Assembly: GCA_945861875.1 (NCBI GenBank)
Contig: CAMAWC010000002.1
Location: 1 to 64,000 of the forward strand
Source of the DNA: Bordetella parapertussis
GTDB lineage: Bacteria; Pseudomonadota; Gammaproteobacteria; Burkholderiales; SG8-39
Reading direction: 5' to 3'
Length of the DNA stretch: 64,000 bases
Shown: positions 11,333-23,375 of the stretch, piece by piece
Position numbering within the stretch: the stretch's first letter is position 1
Layout of the letters: each line of letters starts with the position of its first letter
Notes under the pieces: model-generated
Seen by the model: the letters and a program-made list of their open reading frames with translations, nothing else
What the model was told of the DNA's origin: nothing
The model's database searches: none
Made by a program: the position numbers and the translations under genes

Positions 11333-12325
11333 CTATGCGCCGGCCGCGCTCTGACTGACCATCTCGACGGCCATCTCCACTGCCGCGAACAGGCTCCCCG
11401 GATCGGCACGACCGCTGCCGGCAAGGTCGAGCGCCGTGCCGTGGTCAACGGAGGTGCGGATAAACGGCAGGCCCAGCGTCACATTCACGCCGCCACCGAA
11501 ACTTGCATACTTGAGCACCGGCAGTCCCTGGTCGTGGTACATCGCCAGGACGCAGTCACCGCCGCGCAGCACCGCGGGCGTAAACAGCGTGTCAGCCGGC
11601 AACGGACCGACAAGATCCAGGCCTTCATCCCGCAACTTGGCCAGGACGGGATTGATGACCTCGATTTCCTCCCGCCCAAAGTGGCCGCCCTCGCCGCCAT
11701 GCGGATTGAGGCCGGCAACCAGGATGCGCGGCCTCGCCAGTCCAAAGTGTCGTGACAGTTCCGCGGCCAACACCCGCAGCGTCTCGGCCAGCCCGTCCGC
11801 GGTGATCGCCAAAGGGACATCCTTGAGCGCCAGGTGCGTCGTGGCAAGCGCGACGCGCAAGCCCCCGCCGACCAGCATCATGACCACGCGCGCACGCGCG
11901 CCGGCGGCAAAAAATTCGGTGTGGCCGGTAAACGCGATACCGGCGTCATTGATTACCCCTTTGTGCACCGGTGCGGTAACCAGGGCGGCATATTTGCCCT
12001 CCAGGCAACCATTCATGCCCTGGCGCAGAAGTTCCAGCACGTAAGGACTGTTCGCCGTATTGAGTTGCCCGGAAACACCCGGCGTCTGCAGCGCAACGTG
12101 ACATACCTCGATCGTTCCCGCGGCGGGCAATGTGCTGGCGTCAAAGTCACGCAAGGTCGTGGCTGTACCGATCTGTCCGGCGCGTTGCGCGAGCAGTGTT
12201 CGATCACCCAACACGACGATTCTTGCGCCAAAGTCGCGCCTGGCAAGCGCAAGGCAAATGTCGGGGCCGATGCCGGCTGGTTCACCCGAGCTGATGCAAA
12301 TGACCGCCGGGCGCGCGGCCGGCAT
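11333..12325 (-). CDS. pdxA: 4-hydroxythreonine-4-phosphate dehydrogenase
   Basis: SSGEPAGIGPDICLAL, GHTEFFAA, AGLNPHGGEGGHFGREE, MYHDQGLPVLKY. Confidence 0.95.
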   Translation of the reverse strand: MPAARPAVICISSGEPAGIGPDICLALARRDFGARIVVLGDRTLLAQRAGQIGTATTLRDFDASTLPAAGTIEVCHVALQTPGVSGQLNTANSPYVLELLRQGMNGCLEGKYAALVTAPVHKGVINDAGIAFTGHTEFFAAGARARVVMMLVGGGLRVALATTHLALKDVPLAITADGLAETLRVLAAELSRHFGLARPRILVAGLNPHGGEGGHFGREEIEVINPVLAKLRDEGLDLVGPLPADTLFTPAVLRGGDCVLAMYHDQGLPVLKYASFGGGVNVTLGLPFIRTSVDHGTALDLAGSGRADPGSLFAAVEMAVEMVSQSAAGA

Positions 12326-12360
12326 TGCGCCGGAATGCTCGCGGCTGTCCGAACCTGGGT

Positions 12361-13692
12361 TCACTTTTCTTCCAGACGGAATTCCACGTAGGCACGGTCG
12401 CGCAATTGCCTTACCCACTCGTTGAACGCCTCGTCAGACTTGCGCTCGCGAAGTATGCGTCTCACTTCGGCGCGCTTTCTGTCATCCGACATGTCGGCCT
12501 TGCGGCGTTCAAGGACCTCGATCAAATGCCAGCCAAAGGGTGAGCGCACCGGCTCGCTGACCTTGTTGACCGGCAGTTCGTTCATCGCCCTCTCAAACTC
12601 CGGAACAGTGTCACCCGGGTAAAGCAAGCCCAGTTCACCGCCCTTGGAACCGGAGCCGTCTTCGGAATTGAGCCGCGCCAATTCGGCAAAATCACCGCCG
12701 AGGATAATTCGTTCGCGAATATTCACTATTTTGCGCTTTGCCTCATCCTCGGCTACGGCTTCGTTGGTCTTGATCAGAATATGCCGCACGCGCGTCTGGT
12801 CGACGATCACCACCGTGGTTCCGGCACCGCCGCCGCCACCACCGCGCTTGTCAATCAGGCGCAGCAAGTGAAACCCGGCCGGACTGCGCAATATCCCGCT
12901 GATTTCCCCGGGGCGCATTTTCGCCAGCGGTTCGGCGAACAATTCGGGCATCCGGTCCTGCGCGCGCCAGCCCATCTGCCCCCCCTGCAGTGCATCGGGC
13001 GCGTCGGAAAAGCTCGCCGCAAGCTGGGAGAAATCGCCGCCGGATTTCAACTGCTGCTGCACCGATTCCATGCGGGCGCGCTGGCGTTGAATCTGCTCCG
13101 GGCTCGCCTGTTCCGGCAGGCGCACCAGAATGTGCGCAAGGTTGTACTCGCTGCCGGCATCCGTCTGGCCGCCCCGTCCCTGCGCCTCCAGGAAGAGATC
13201 GACCTCGCCATCGCTCACCACTATCTTGCTTTCGACTTCGCGCTCGCGCAGGCGGGTTAGGACGATCTCCGTGCGGATGTCTTCGCGAAAGCTCGGATAA
13301 CTGATACCGTCCTTCTCCAGCGCCTGCCTGAATTGCGGCAGAGACATTTTATTTTCCTGGGCAATGCGCTCAATGGCGCGATCCAGCTGCTGGTCATCGA
13401 CCCGCAGCGCGGTCTCGCGCGCCAGCTGCAGCTGCACCCGGTCGACGATCAAGCGCTCGAGGACCTGCTTGTCGAGGACACCCGCCGCCGGCAGTGGCGT
13501 CCCCTGTTGCTTGAGCTGCGCCTGGATTTGCCTGAGCCTGGATTGGAGCTCATACTGCGTGATCACCTCGGTATTGACCACTGCGACAATGCGGTCAACC
13601 AGCACGATACGCGAAGAGGGCCGTGGCACCTGAGCCAGGGCGGAATCGCAAAACACCAAAAAAAACAATATCGAAACAAGCAGGAATTTCAT
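12361..13692 (-). CDS. surA: peptidylprolyl isomerase SurA
   Basis: N-terminal signal peptide, SurA_N, two rotamase domains (AHILVRLPEQAS..., VRHILIKTNEAV...); between lptD and pdxA. Confidence 0.95.
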   Translation of the reverse strand: MKFLLVSILFFLVFCDSALAQVPRPSSRIVLVDRIVAVVNTEVITQYELQSRLRQIQAQLKQQGTPLPAAGVLDKQVLERLIVDRVQLQLARETALRVDDQQLDRAIERIAQENKMSLPQFRQALEKDGISYPSFREDIRTEIVLTRLREREVESKIVVSDGEVDLFLEAQGRGGQTDAGSEYNLAHILVRLPEQASPEQIQRQRARMESVQQQLKSGGDFSQLAASFSDAPDALQGGQMGWRAQDRMPELFAEPLAKMRPGEISGILRSPAGFHLLRLIDKRGGGGGGAGTTVVIVDQTRVRHILIKTNEAVAEDEAKRKIVNIRERIILGGDFAELARLNSEDGSGSKGGELGLLYPGDTVPEFERAMNELPVNKVSEPVRSPFGWHLIEVLERRKADMSDDRKRAEVRRILRERKSDEAFNEWVRQLRDRAYVEFRLEEK

Positions 13693-13697
13693 GCTAA

Positions 13698-13724
13698 TTG
13701 TATAAACCCTAGTTGTATAAACCC
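13698..13724. repeat. 15-bp-period tandem duplication of the lptD 3' end including the stop codon
   Basis: ttgtataaaccc cta ttgtataaaccc-type duplication; minus strand reads GLYN* then GLYN* in frame. Confidence 0.8.
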
Positions 13725-15970
13725 AAGGGGCGGATGGGATCGGTTGACTGGTTTAACGGCCTGTAGCCGCTGATATTGCTCTTGAGCAGGCTCAGCGGAT
13801 TGGCCCCAACACTAGCCAGGCCATTCAATTCGAGCTGCAGCAAAATCGTATTGCTTTGCACGCCGACGGCGGTGGAAAAACGGTGGGCGACCAGGCGCAC
13901 AACCCAGCAGCCGCCATCATACTCAAAGCCCGCCAGGCCCTCGATCAGTGATTTAGGGTTGAGCAATGAGTAGCTGGCACGTCCTACACCGTACAAACCG
14001 CCGCCCAGCGGCCATTGCCCCGACGCATCGACAGTCTTGATCGAATTCGGGACATAACGGTAGCCAAGGTTCAGTAGCTTTTGTACCTCGGGCTGATACC
14101 GCATTCCGAAATTTGCCTGGTCAACTATATTCAGGCGGGGATCGTATTGGAGCAAGCCATTAACCTGCACGCTCTGGCTGACCCTGGCGTTGCCCGTCGC
14201 CACCCAGTCGGAAATCTTGTAGGTGCGCGGCGTAGCTCCTGGGAGCGTCACCTGCTGGTTGCTGTAATAGTATTGCTGCCCGATGCTCGCCCGGGCAAGC
14301 TCTTGCCCACTGGGCTGTACTATGCGCGTGGTCACCGCAGCGGTCAGCTGGTTGGCGTCGTTGATGCGATCCTTGCCGGAAAACTGGTTTTCGGAAAACA
14401 TCTGCGAAAAATTGAAGTCTGACTGTCCGGTATCGAATACTGGAATGTTGTTCTGGTCGCGGTAGGGAATCTTCACATAATACAGGCGCGGCTCGAGCGT
14501 TTGCGTCAGGTCCCGCCCCTGAATACTCATAGGACGTTCAAAAAACAGGCCGCTATCGACACTGAGTATTGGCAGTGCGCGCGTAATGGCGCTTGGGATT
14601 CCCGGCTCATTCTGCGTCAGTGCGTATTTGGTCCAGTTATAACTAAGCTTGGGGGTCAGATAGGCACCGGGATCGATCAGGGGCAGGCTAACGGTCGGGA
14701 TGACGGATGTTCGCTTGCCTTCGACAAGAGTCGACGCCGCGAAGCTGACATACTCGGCGGTGATTCCGTAGTTTTCCCCTGCCACTCCTCGTTTGGCCGC
14801 ACTGAAATTCAATTGCGGCAACCGCGCATAGGGAACCGTTACAGGCTGAAGCGGATCCTGCAAGGTCTGGTAGCGTTGTACCCTGACTGTCCCTCCCCAG
14901 GTACCGTCGCCCAGGAATCTGCCACCGCTGGACGCGAACGCTTCGCGATTCAGGTTGGCAAGCGAGGTGGTGTTGATTTGAGAGGAAAGATCGCGATAGT
15001 AATTGTTATCCGATACGCTGTTGACAATCCACCCGCCGGAGACCCGCGGATCAGAGAAACTGTGCACTGCATTAAGTGCCCAGCGCGTCTGATTGATCGT
15101 CTTGTCGTCGGGAAGCACCACATAGCTGGCCTCGCCACGGTAATTGGGCTGGAGGTAGCGAACCTCCGCTCCAACCTGCAATCCGCGCTTGCCGATGTAA
15201 CGCGGCGTAAGGGTGGCATCGTAATTGGGCGCGATATTCCAGTAATAAGGCAGCGCGACTTCCGCACCACCCTTGTCCGACGTCCCGTATGAGGGCGCCA
15301 GGAATCCGGACTTGCGCTGGTTATCCAGGGGAAATGTAAGCCAGGGCGTCGCCAAGATGGGGACATCCATGAACACCACCCGCGCCGCGCGAGCCACGCC
15401 CAGGCTGCGACCGTAGTCCAGGTCGAGTTGGCCAAAGCGGATATACCAGTCTTCGTTACCCGGTTTGCAGGTCGAGTAGGTGCCTTCGACCATGCGGTAC
15501 TGTTGATCTCCGAGAATTTGCATCTGTCGCGCCGCACCGTTTCCCGCGGAACCCGCTGCATCGGATTTTTTTCGCGGCGCCAGTGAATATACCGGTTCCT
15601 CGAATACACCTTGCTCCTGGTCAAGCTTGTAACGCAAAGCCGGGCCGGTCATGACATCGCCGTCGCGTAAAAGTCGCACATTGCCCAGCGCCTCAACCTC
15701 GTCGGCATCGGGTAAATATTTCAGCCGGTCAGACACGATGGAGGCAGCGCCTTTGCGCAATTCTGCATCGCCCGACACGCGCATTTCCTGGTTGGTAATG
15801 CCTTCGATCCTCTCTCCCGATATAAATACCGGCAGTACGACATCGCGCCCCGTCGGCGGTCCGATGATGGACCGCTGCAACTTGAGGCCCTGCGCATGCA
15901 CGCCGGCCGGGCTCGCAAGGCCGATGCCGGCGGCCAGCGCGATAAGGGCAATAGAACGCAAATGCGGCAT
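13709..15970 (-). CDS. lptD: LPS-assembly protein LptD
   Basis: OstA-like N-terminus, DYGRSLGVARAARVVFMDVPILATPWLTFPLDNQRKSGFLAPSYG; surA downstream; alternative start 16021. Confidence 0.95.
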   Translation of the reverse strand: MPHLRSIALIALAAGIGLASPAGVHAQGLKLQRSIIGPPTGRDVVLPVFISGERIEGITNQEMRVSGDAELRKGAASIVSDRLKYLPDADEVEALGNVRLLRDGDVMTGPALRYKLDQEQGVFEEPVYSLAPRKKSDAAGSAGNGAARQMQILGDQQYRMVEGTYSTCKPGNEDWYIRFGQLDLDYGRSLGVARAARVVFMDVPILATPWLTFPLDNQRKSGFLAPSYGTSDKGGAEVALPYYWNIAPNYDATLTPRYIGKRGLQVGAEVRYLQPNYRGEASYVVLPDDKTINQTRWALNAVHSFSDPRVSGGWIVNSVSDNNYYRDLSSQINTTSLANLNREAFASSGGRFLGDGTWGGTVRVQRYQTLQDPLQPVTVPYARLPQLNFSAAKRGVAGENYGITAEYVSFAASTLVEGKRTSVIPTVSLPLIDPGAYLTPKLSYNWTKYALTQNEPGIPSAITRALPILSVDSGLFFERPMSIQGRDLTQTLEPRLYYVKIPYRDQNNIPVFDTGQSDFNFSQMFSENQFSGKDRINDANQLTAAVTTRIVQPSGQELARASIGQQYYYSNQQVTLPGATPRTYKISDWVATGNARVSQSVQVNGLLQYDPRLNIVDQANFGMRYQPEVQKLLNLGYRYVPNSIKTVDASGQWPLGGGLYGVGRASYSLLNPKSLIEGLAGFEYDGGCWVVRLVAHRFSTAVGVQSNTILLQLELNGLASVGANPLSLLKSNISGYRPLNQSTDPIRPLGLYN

Positions 15971-16068
15971 GGCAAGGGTGTGGGAAGAAAACCGTGGTTG
16001 GGGAAACCGCCGCCTCGACAAATGTTCGGACGAAGCCGCGGAAACCTGAACATTATTGAACCGGCATT

Positions 16069-17842
<1,774 letters not shown>

Positions 17843-17883
17843 GCTGCACTTCCCCCGCTTCAATTTGATATACGCTAGCCCCC

Positions 17884-19203
17884 ATGACCGACATGAAACG
17901 TACCGACATCAAATACTACCTGCGCCGCCGGCGCGCGCTGGCGCAATCGATGAAAAGCGGCATCGCCATCGTACCCACCGCGCCCGAACGCATGCGCAAC
18001 CGCGACAGCGACTACCCGTACCGCTTTGACAGCTATTTCTACTACCTGACCGGATTCTGCGAGCCCGATTCCGTTCTGGTACTCATAGCCGGGACAAGGC
18101 CGCGCGCCATCCTGTTTTGCCGCGAAAAGAATCCCGAACGCGAGCTGTGGGACGGGGTGCGCTGCGGCCCGGTCGCCGCGCGCAAGGCCTACGGCTTTGA
18201 CGAGGCCTGGCCTATCGAGGCGCTGGATGAAAAACTGCCGCAACTGCTGGCGGACAAGAAAGCGGTTTACTTTGCCACCGGCATGGACGCGGCCTGGGAC
18301 GCGCGTGTCATCGGCTGGCTCAACAAGGTGCGCAGCCAGACCCGCACCGGCATTGCCGCCCCCGGTGAAATCCGCGATGTACGCACCATCATCGACCAGT
18401 TGCGACTGGTCAAGGATGCACATGAAATCGGCGTGATGCGCCGCGCGGCGGCGATCTCCGCCGGCGCGCACCGGCGCGCCATGCAGGCCACGCGCCCCGG
18501 GCGAATGGAGTTCGAAATCGAGGCCGAACTGTTGCATGAATTCAGGCGTAACGGCTCGCAGTTCCCCGCTTACACTTCCATCGTCGCCGGCGGCGCCAAT
18601 GCCTGCATCCTGCATTACCGTGAAAACGACGCCAGGCTCAACAAAGGCGACCTGCTGCTGATCGATGCCGGTTGCGAACTCGATGGCTACGCATCGGACA
18701 TAACCCGTACCTTCCCGGTCAACGGCCGCTTCAGCCAGGCACAGCGCGAAATCTACGAACTGGTATTGGCCGCGCAGGCCGCGGCCATTCGCGCCGTGCG
18801 TCCGGGAAAATCCTGGCAGGCACCCCACGACGCGGCGGTGCGCGTCCTGGTCAGGGGCTTCATCAAGTTCGGGCTTTGCAAGGGCAGTGTGAACGACGTC
18901 ATCGCTTCGGGCGACTACCGCCGCTTTTACATGCATCGCACCGGACACTGGCTCGGATTGGACGTGCACGATGCCGGCGAATACAAGGACGGCGGCGCAT
19001 GGAAAAAACTCCGCCCCGGCATGGTACTCACGGTGGAGCCCGGTTGTTACATCCGCCCCGCCAGGAATGTGCCCAAAAAGTACTGGAATATCGGCGTCCG
19101 GATTGAGGACGACGTGCTGGTAACCCGAACCGGCTGCGACATCATCACCGCCGGCGCCCCCAAAACCGTGGCGCAAATCGAAGCCCTGATGGCACATGCC
19201 TGA
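17884..19203 (+). CDS. pepP: Xaa-Pro aminopeptidase
   Basis: M24 fold: DAGCELDGYASDITRTFPVNGRFS, HRTGHWLGLDVHDAGEY, VEPGCYI. Confidence 0.94.
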   Translation: MTDMKRTDIKYYLRRRRALAQSMKSGIAIVPTAPERMRNRDSDYPYRFDSYFYYLTGFCEPDSVLVLIAGTRPRAILFCREKNPERELWDGVRCGPVAARKAYGFDEAWPIEALDEKLPQLLADKKAVYFATGMDAAWDARVIGWLNKVRSQTRTGIAAPGEIRDVRTIIDQLRLVKDAHEIGVMRRAAAISAGAHRRAMQATRPGRMEFEIEAELLHEFRRNGSQFPAYTSIVAGGANACILHYRENDARLNKGDLLLIDAGCELDGYASDITRTFPVNGRFSQAQREIYELVLAAQAAAIRAVRPGKSWQAPHDAAVRVLVRGFIKFGLCKGSVNDVIASGDYRRFYMHRTGHWLGLDVHDAGEYKDGGAWKKLRPGMVLTVEPGCYIRPARNVPKKYWNIGVRIEDDVLVTRTGCDIITAGAPKTVAQIEALMAHA

Positions 19204-20344
19204 AGCTGCCGGCACGCCGGCCTTCGATGTCCTGATCGCCGGCGGCGGGCCGATCGGCTCGGCGATTGCGCAAGCCCTCTCCGGCTCGCACCTTCGCGTT
19301 GCCCTGGTCGGGCCGGGCGCTCCGGCACATCCGGATCCGCGGCCGATCGCCCTGTCACACGGCAGCAAGCTGATCCTCGAACAGCTTGGCTGCTGGCCCA
19401 CGGGCGGCGCGACCGCAATCACCGCCATCCATGTTTCGCACCAGGGTCGTTTTGGCCGCACCCTGATCAATGCTGCTGAACATCAACTGCCGGCACTGGG
19501 CCATGTCATTGCCTACGATGAATTGCAACGCGCCGCTTCGGCCGGGCTCGGCTGCACACAGCTAACCGGGCTGGTCCAAACAATCGAGGACCGGGCAACA
19601 TTAGCCAGGGCCGTTACCAGCAATGGTGTGATCGATGCAAGACTGGTCGTGCTGGCCGACGGTGGTCACCTTACCGAATCGCGCAGCCAGGACTACGGGC
19701 AAGTTGCCCTGGTTGCACACATTGAGACGGACACGCCGCATCAGGGTCGCGCCTGGGAACGCTTTACACCTGAAGGTCCGCTTGCCCTGCTGCCCTTTGA
19801 TTCTGGAAACAAAAGCGGCAACGGTTACGGCATGGTCTGGTGCACAAGTCCGCAACGGGCGGCCGGCTTGGCGGAAATGAACCAAGGGGTGTTTTTGGCC
19901 GCACTGCAACACGCCTTTGGCAATCGCGCCGGCCGTTTTTTCTCCGTCAGTGCACGCAGCCAATTCCCGCTGGCCTTGCGACGGGCCAGGCATGCCCCCT
20001 TGCGCTGCGTGACCGTCGGCAATGCGGCGCAAGCCCTGCATCCGGTGGCCGGGCAAGGACTCAATCTCGGGTTGCGTGATGGCGTGGAACTTGCCGGGAT
20101 GATTCGCGACTGCGCGGCAGAAGCCCTCGGCGAACCGGCGTTCGTGGCGCGCTACCGGGCGGTGCGCGCGCCGGACCGCAACGCCGGCGTCCGCGTCACC
20201 GATGCCCTGGTCAAGCTTTTTTCAAATTCCAATGCCGCCGCCGGATTTACCCGTGGCGCCGGACTTTTCCTGCTCGACATGTTGCCGGCACCAAGACGAT
20301 TCTTGACCCGCCGCATGATGTTCGGCATGCGCGCTCTGCCCTGA
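19196..20344 (+). CDS. ubiH: UbiH/UbiF-family FAD-dependent hydroxylase
   Basis: DVLIAGGGPIGSAIAQAL, GNAAQALHPVAGQGLNLGLRDG. Confidence 0.85.
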   Translation: MPEAAGTPAFDVLIAGGGPIGSAIAQALSGSHLRVALVGPGAPAHPDPRPIALSHGSKLILEQLGCWPTGGATAITAIHVSHQGRFGRTLINAAEHQLPALGHVIAYDELQRAASAGLGCTQLTGLVQTIEDRATLARAVTSNGVIDARLVVLADGGHLTESRSQDYGQVALVAHIETDTPHQGRAWERFTPEGPLALLPFDSGNKSGNGYGMVWCTSPQRAAGLAEMNQGVFLAALQHAFGNRAGRFFSVSARSQFPLALRRARHAPLRCVTVGNAAQALHPVAGQGLNLGLRDGVELAGMIRDCAAEALGEPAFVARYRAVRAPDRNAGVRVTDALVKLFSNSNAAAGFTRGAGLFLLDMLPAPRRFLTRRMMFGMRALP

Positions 20345-20464
20345 AACACCGCCGGCGCTACTGCCGCCGTCACGTGCACAAAAAATGAACAAAATCCTTT
20401 TTCCGTTTTTGTAATGCGTGTAAAATCGCCCTCCCGCCTGACAATAAAACTACAGCAACCCGCA

Positions 20465-21487
20465 ATGCAAATCGGTTCGCACGTGCTGCGCAACAATCTG
20501 TTTGTTGCCCCGATGGCCGGCGTCACGGATCGTCCGTTTCGCCAGTTGTGCAAAAAATTCGGTGCCGGCCTCGCCGTATCCGAGATGGTTGCCTCCAACT
20601 CGCTGCTCTGGGGCAGCGAAAAGACGCGACGCCGCGCCAATCATGAGGGCGAAGTCGACCCGATTTCGGTGCAAATCGCCGGCGCCGACCCGAAAATGAT
20701 GGCCGATGCGGCGCGATTCAACGTCGATCATGGCGCGCAAATCATCGACATCAACATGGGTTGCCCGGCAAAGAAAATCTGCAACGTCATGGCCGGTTCG
20801 GCGCTGCTGCGCGACGAGCCGCTGGTCGGACGCATCCTCGACGCGGTGGTCGCCGCGGTCGATGTGCCGGTCACGCTGAAGTTTCGTACCGGCTGGGACA
20901 AGCAGAACAAGAATGCCCTGATGGTGGCGGCAATCGCCGAACAGGCCGGGATCCAGCTGCTTTCAATACACGGCCGCACCCGCGCCTGCGGTTATTCCGG
21001 GGATGCCGAATACGACACCATCGCCGAGGTCAAGGCCGCAACCCGCCTGCCGGTGATTGCCAATGGCGACATCACCACACCGCAAAAAGCCAGACAAGTC
21101 CTGCAGGTAACCGGGGCCGATGGCGTGATGATTGGTCGCGCGGCGCAGGGCCGGCCGTGGATTTTTCGCGAGATGGAGCACTACCTAAACACCGGCACCA
21201 TCCTGCTGCCGCCGCTGGTGACCGAGATCCACGAGGTGCTGATCGCACACCTGCACGACCTGTACGGCTTTTACGGCGCCGAGCGCGGCGTGCGTGTGGC
21301 GCGCAAGCACATCTCCTGGTACACCAAGGGCCTCACCGGTTCGGCGGTGTTCCGCCATGCCATGAACCAGTTGCCCAACTGCGAAGAACAACTCGCGGCG
21401 GTGGACCATTTTTTCCAGATGCTGGCGGGCGAGCACCGCCACCTGCGTTACATTGAAGAAAATCAGATAGAGGAATTGGCAGCATGA
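20465..21487 (+). CDS. dusB: tRNA-dihydrouridine synthase B
   Basis: MQIGSHVLRNNLFVAPMAGVTDRPFR, DINMGCPAKKIC, RTRACGYSGDAEYD; directly before fis. Confidence 0.96.
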   Translation: MQIGSHVLRNNLFVAPMAGVTDRPFRQLCKKFGAGLAVSEMVASNSLLWGSEKTRRRANHEGEVDPISVQIAGADPKMMADAARFNVDHGAQIIDINMGCPAKKICNVMAGSALLRDEPLVGRILDAVVAAVDVPVTLKFRTGWDKQNKNALMVAAIAEQAGIQLLSIHGRTRACGYSGDAEYDTIAEVKAATRLPVIANGDITTPQKARQVLQVTGADGVMIGRAAQGRPWIFREMEHYLNTGTILLPPLVTEIHEVLIAHLHDLYGFYGAERGVRVARKHISWYTKGLTGSAVFRHAMNQLPNCEEQLAAVDHFFQMLAGEHRHLRYIEENQIEELAA

Positions 21488-21723
21488 AACAAACCAACGA
21501 GATCAGCGACTGCGTGCGCAAGTCCCTTGACCGTTATTTCAAGGACCTCGACGGTGAAAAACCGCGCGCCGTATACGATATGGTCATACGCAATGTTGAA
21601 CGACCGCTGCTCGAAATGGTGCTTGACCGGGCCGAAGGCAACCAGACGGTTGCGGCCGAAATGCTGGGCATCAACCGCAACACCCTGCGCAAGAAAATCC
21701 AGCTCCTGAAGATTAAGCTCTAG
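21484..21723 (+). CDS. fis: Fis family DNA-binding regulator
   Basis: C-terminal helix-turn-helix GNQTVAAEMLGINRNTLRKKIQLLKIKL; dusB-fis synteny. Confidence 0.95.
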   Translation: MKQTNEISDCVRKSLDRYFKDLDGEKPRAVYDMVIRNVERPLLEMVLDRAEGNQTVAAEMLGINRNTLRKKIQLLKIKL

Positions 21724-21762
21724 CCAGGCTGCGCTCCAGCCGCCACGCCCAAGCGTCCGCAC

Positions 21763-23352
21763 ATGAACACCATCCGGCAGGCCCTGATCAGTGTTTCGGA
21801 CAAAACCGGCATAGTTGAACTGGCGCGCGCCCTCGCAACCATGGGCGTGGCCATACTTTCCACCGGCGGGACGGCAAAACTTTTAGCCGACGCCGGCATT
21901 GGCGTCACCGAGGTGGCCGACTACACGGGTTTCCCGGAGATGCTGGACGGCCGCGTCAAGACCCTGCACCCCAAGATACACGGCGGCCTGCTCGCCCGAC
22001 GCGACTTGCCGGCGCACATGAATACCATCGAGAAAGCCGGCATCGGCCGCATTGACATGCTGGTGGTCAACCTCTACCCGTTCGAGGCGACGGTGGCAAA
22101 AGCCGATTGCACGCCGGATGAAGCGATTGAAAATATCGACATCGGCGGCCCTGCGATGGTGCGTTCGGCGGCAAAGAACTGGCAGGGCGTGGCGGTGCTG
22201 ACCGATGCATCACAGTACGCCGGCGTCCTGCACGAACTGAAGGCCACTCCGTCACCCGCGCTCAGCGACGCCACGCGCTTCGCCCTCGCCGTAAGCGCCT
22301 TCAACCGCATCGCCAATTACGATGCGGCGATCAGCGACTACCTGTCCTCTATCGGCACAGACGGCAGGCACAGCGCCTTTCCCGGCCAAAGCAACGGGCG
22401 CTTTGAAAAACTCCAGGATTTGCGTTACGGCGAAAATCCGCACCAGCAGGCGGCGTTTTATCGCGACCTTTATCCGGTGCCCGGCACGCTGGCGATGGCC
22501 ACCCAGGTGCAAGGCAAGGAACTGTCCTACAACAACATCGCCGACGCCGATGCCGCCTGGGAATGTGTCAAATCATTCGCCGACCAGGCGCCGCAGGCAG
22601 CCTGCGTCATCGTCAAGCACGCCAATCCCTGCGGTGTGGCACTCGGGGCCAATCCGGCCGAGGCCTACGCCAAGGCGCTGAAAACCGATCCGACATCGGC
22701 GTTCGGCGGCATCATCGCATTCAATGCCCCGCTCGACGGGGCAGCGGCAAGCCTGGTTGCCAAACAATTTGTCGAAGTGCTGATCGCCCCGGCCTTTTCC
22801 GCCGAAGCGCTGGCGGTCTTTGCAGGCAAGCCCAACACCCGCCTGCTTGCCATCGCCCCCGGTCCGGACGGCCGCAACGGCCGCAACAGCCACGATGCCA
22901 AGCGTGTCGGTTCGGGCCTGCTGATACAGACCGCGGACAATCGCGATGTATCGGCGGCCGACATCAAGGTGGTGAGCAAGGCCGTCCCGACCGCCGGCCA
23001 GACCGCCGACCTGTTGTTTGCCTGGCGCGTCGCCAAGTTCGTAAAATCCAACGCCATCGTGTTTTGCGCAGGCGGCATGACCATGGGCGTGGGTGCGGGC
23101 CAGATGAGCCGCATCGATTCGGCGCGCATCGCCGCCATAAAGGCGCAAAACGCCGGGCTGACCCTGCAGGGTTCGGTCGTTGCATCGGACGCGTTTTTCC
23201 CCTTCCGCGACGGCCTTGATGTCGTTGCCGATGCCGGCGCCGTGGCGGTCATCCAGCCCGGCGGCAGTATGCGCGATGATGAGGTGATTGCCGCCGCCAA
23301 CGAGCGCGGCATCGCCATGGTCTTTACCGGCGTGCGCCACTTCCGGCACTGA
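21763..23352 (+). CDS. purH: bifunctional AICAR formyltransferase/IMP cyclohydrolase
   Basis: [66 protein letters not shown]. Confidence 0.97.
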   Translation: MNTIRQALISVSDKTGIVELARALATMGVAILSTGGTAKLLADAGIGVTEVADYTGFPEMLDGRVKTLHPKIHGGLLARRDLPAHMNTIEKAGIGRIDMLVVNLYPFEATVAKADCTPDEAIENIDIGGPAMVRSAAKNWQGVAVLTDASQYAGVLHELKATPSPALSDATRFALAVSAFNRIANYDAAISDYLSSIGTDGRHSAFPGQSNGRFEKLQDLRYGENPHQQAAFYRDLYPVPGTLAMATQVQGKELSYNNIADADAAWECVKSFADQAPQAACVIVKHANPCGVALGANPAEAYAKALKTDPTSAFGGIIAFNAPLDGAAASLVAKQFVEVLIAPAFSAEALAVFAGKPNTRLLAIAPGPDGRNGRNSHDAKRVGSGLLIQTADNRDVSAADIKVVSKAVPTAGQTADLLFAWRVAKFVKSNAIVFCAGGMTMGVGAGQMSRIDSARIAAIKAQNAGLTLQGSVVASDAFFPFRDGLDVVADAGAVAVIQPGGSMRDDEVIAAANERGIAMVFTGVRHFRH

Positions 23353-23375
23353 GCGGTCACCAAACGGGCACTGAC

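Noticed and set aside
17875-19470. 531-aa minus-strand ORF opposite pepP
   Set aside because: Antisense shadow ORF; pepP on the plus strand has full M24 motifs.
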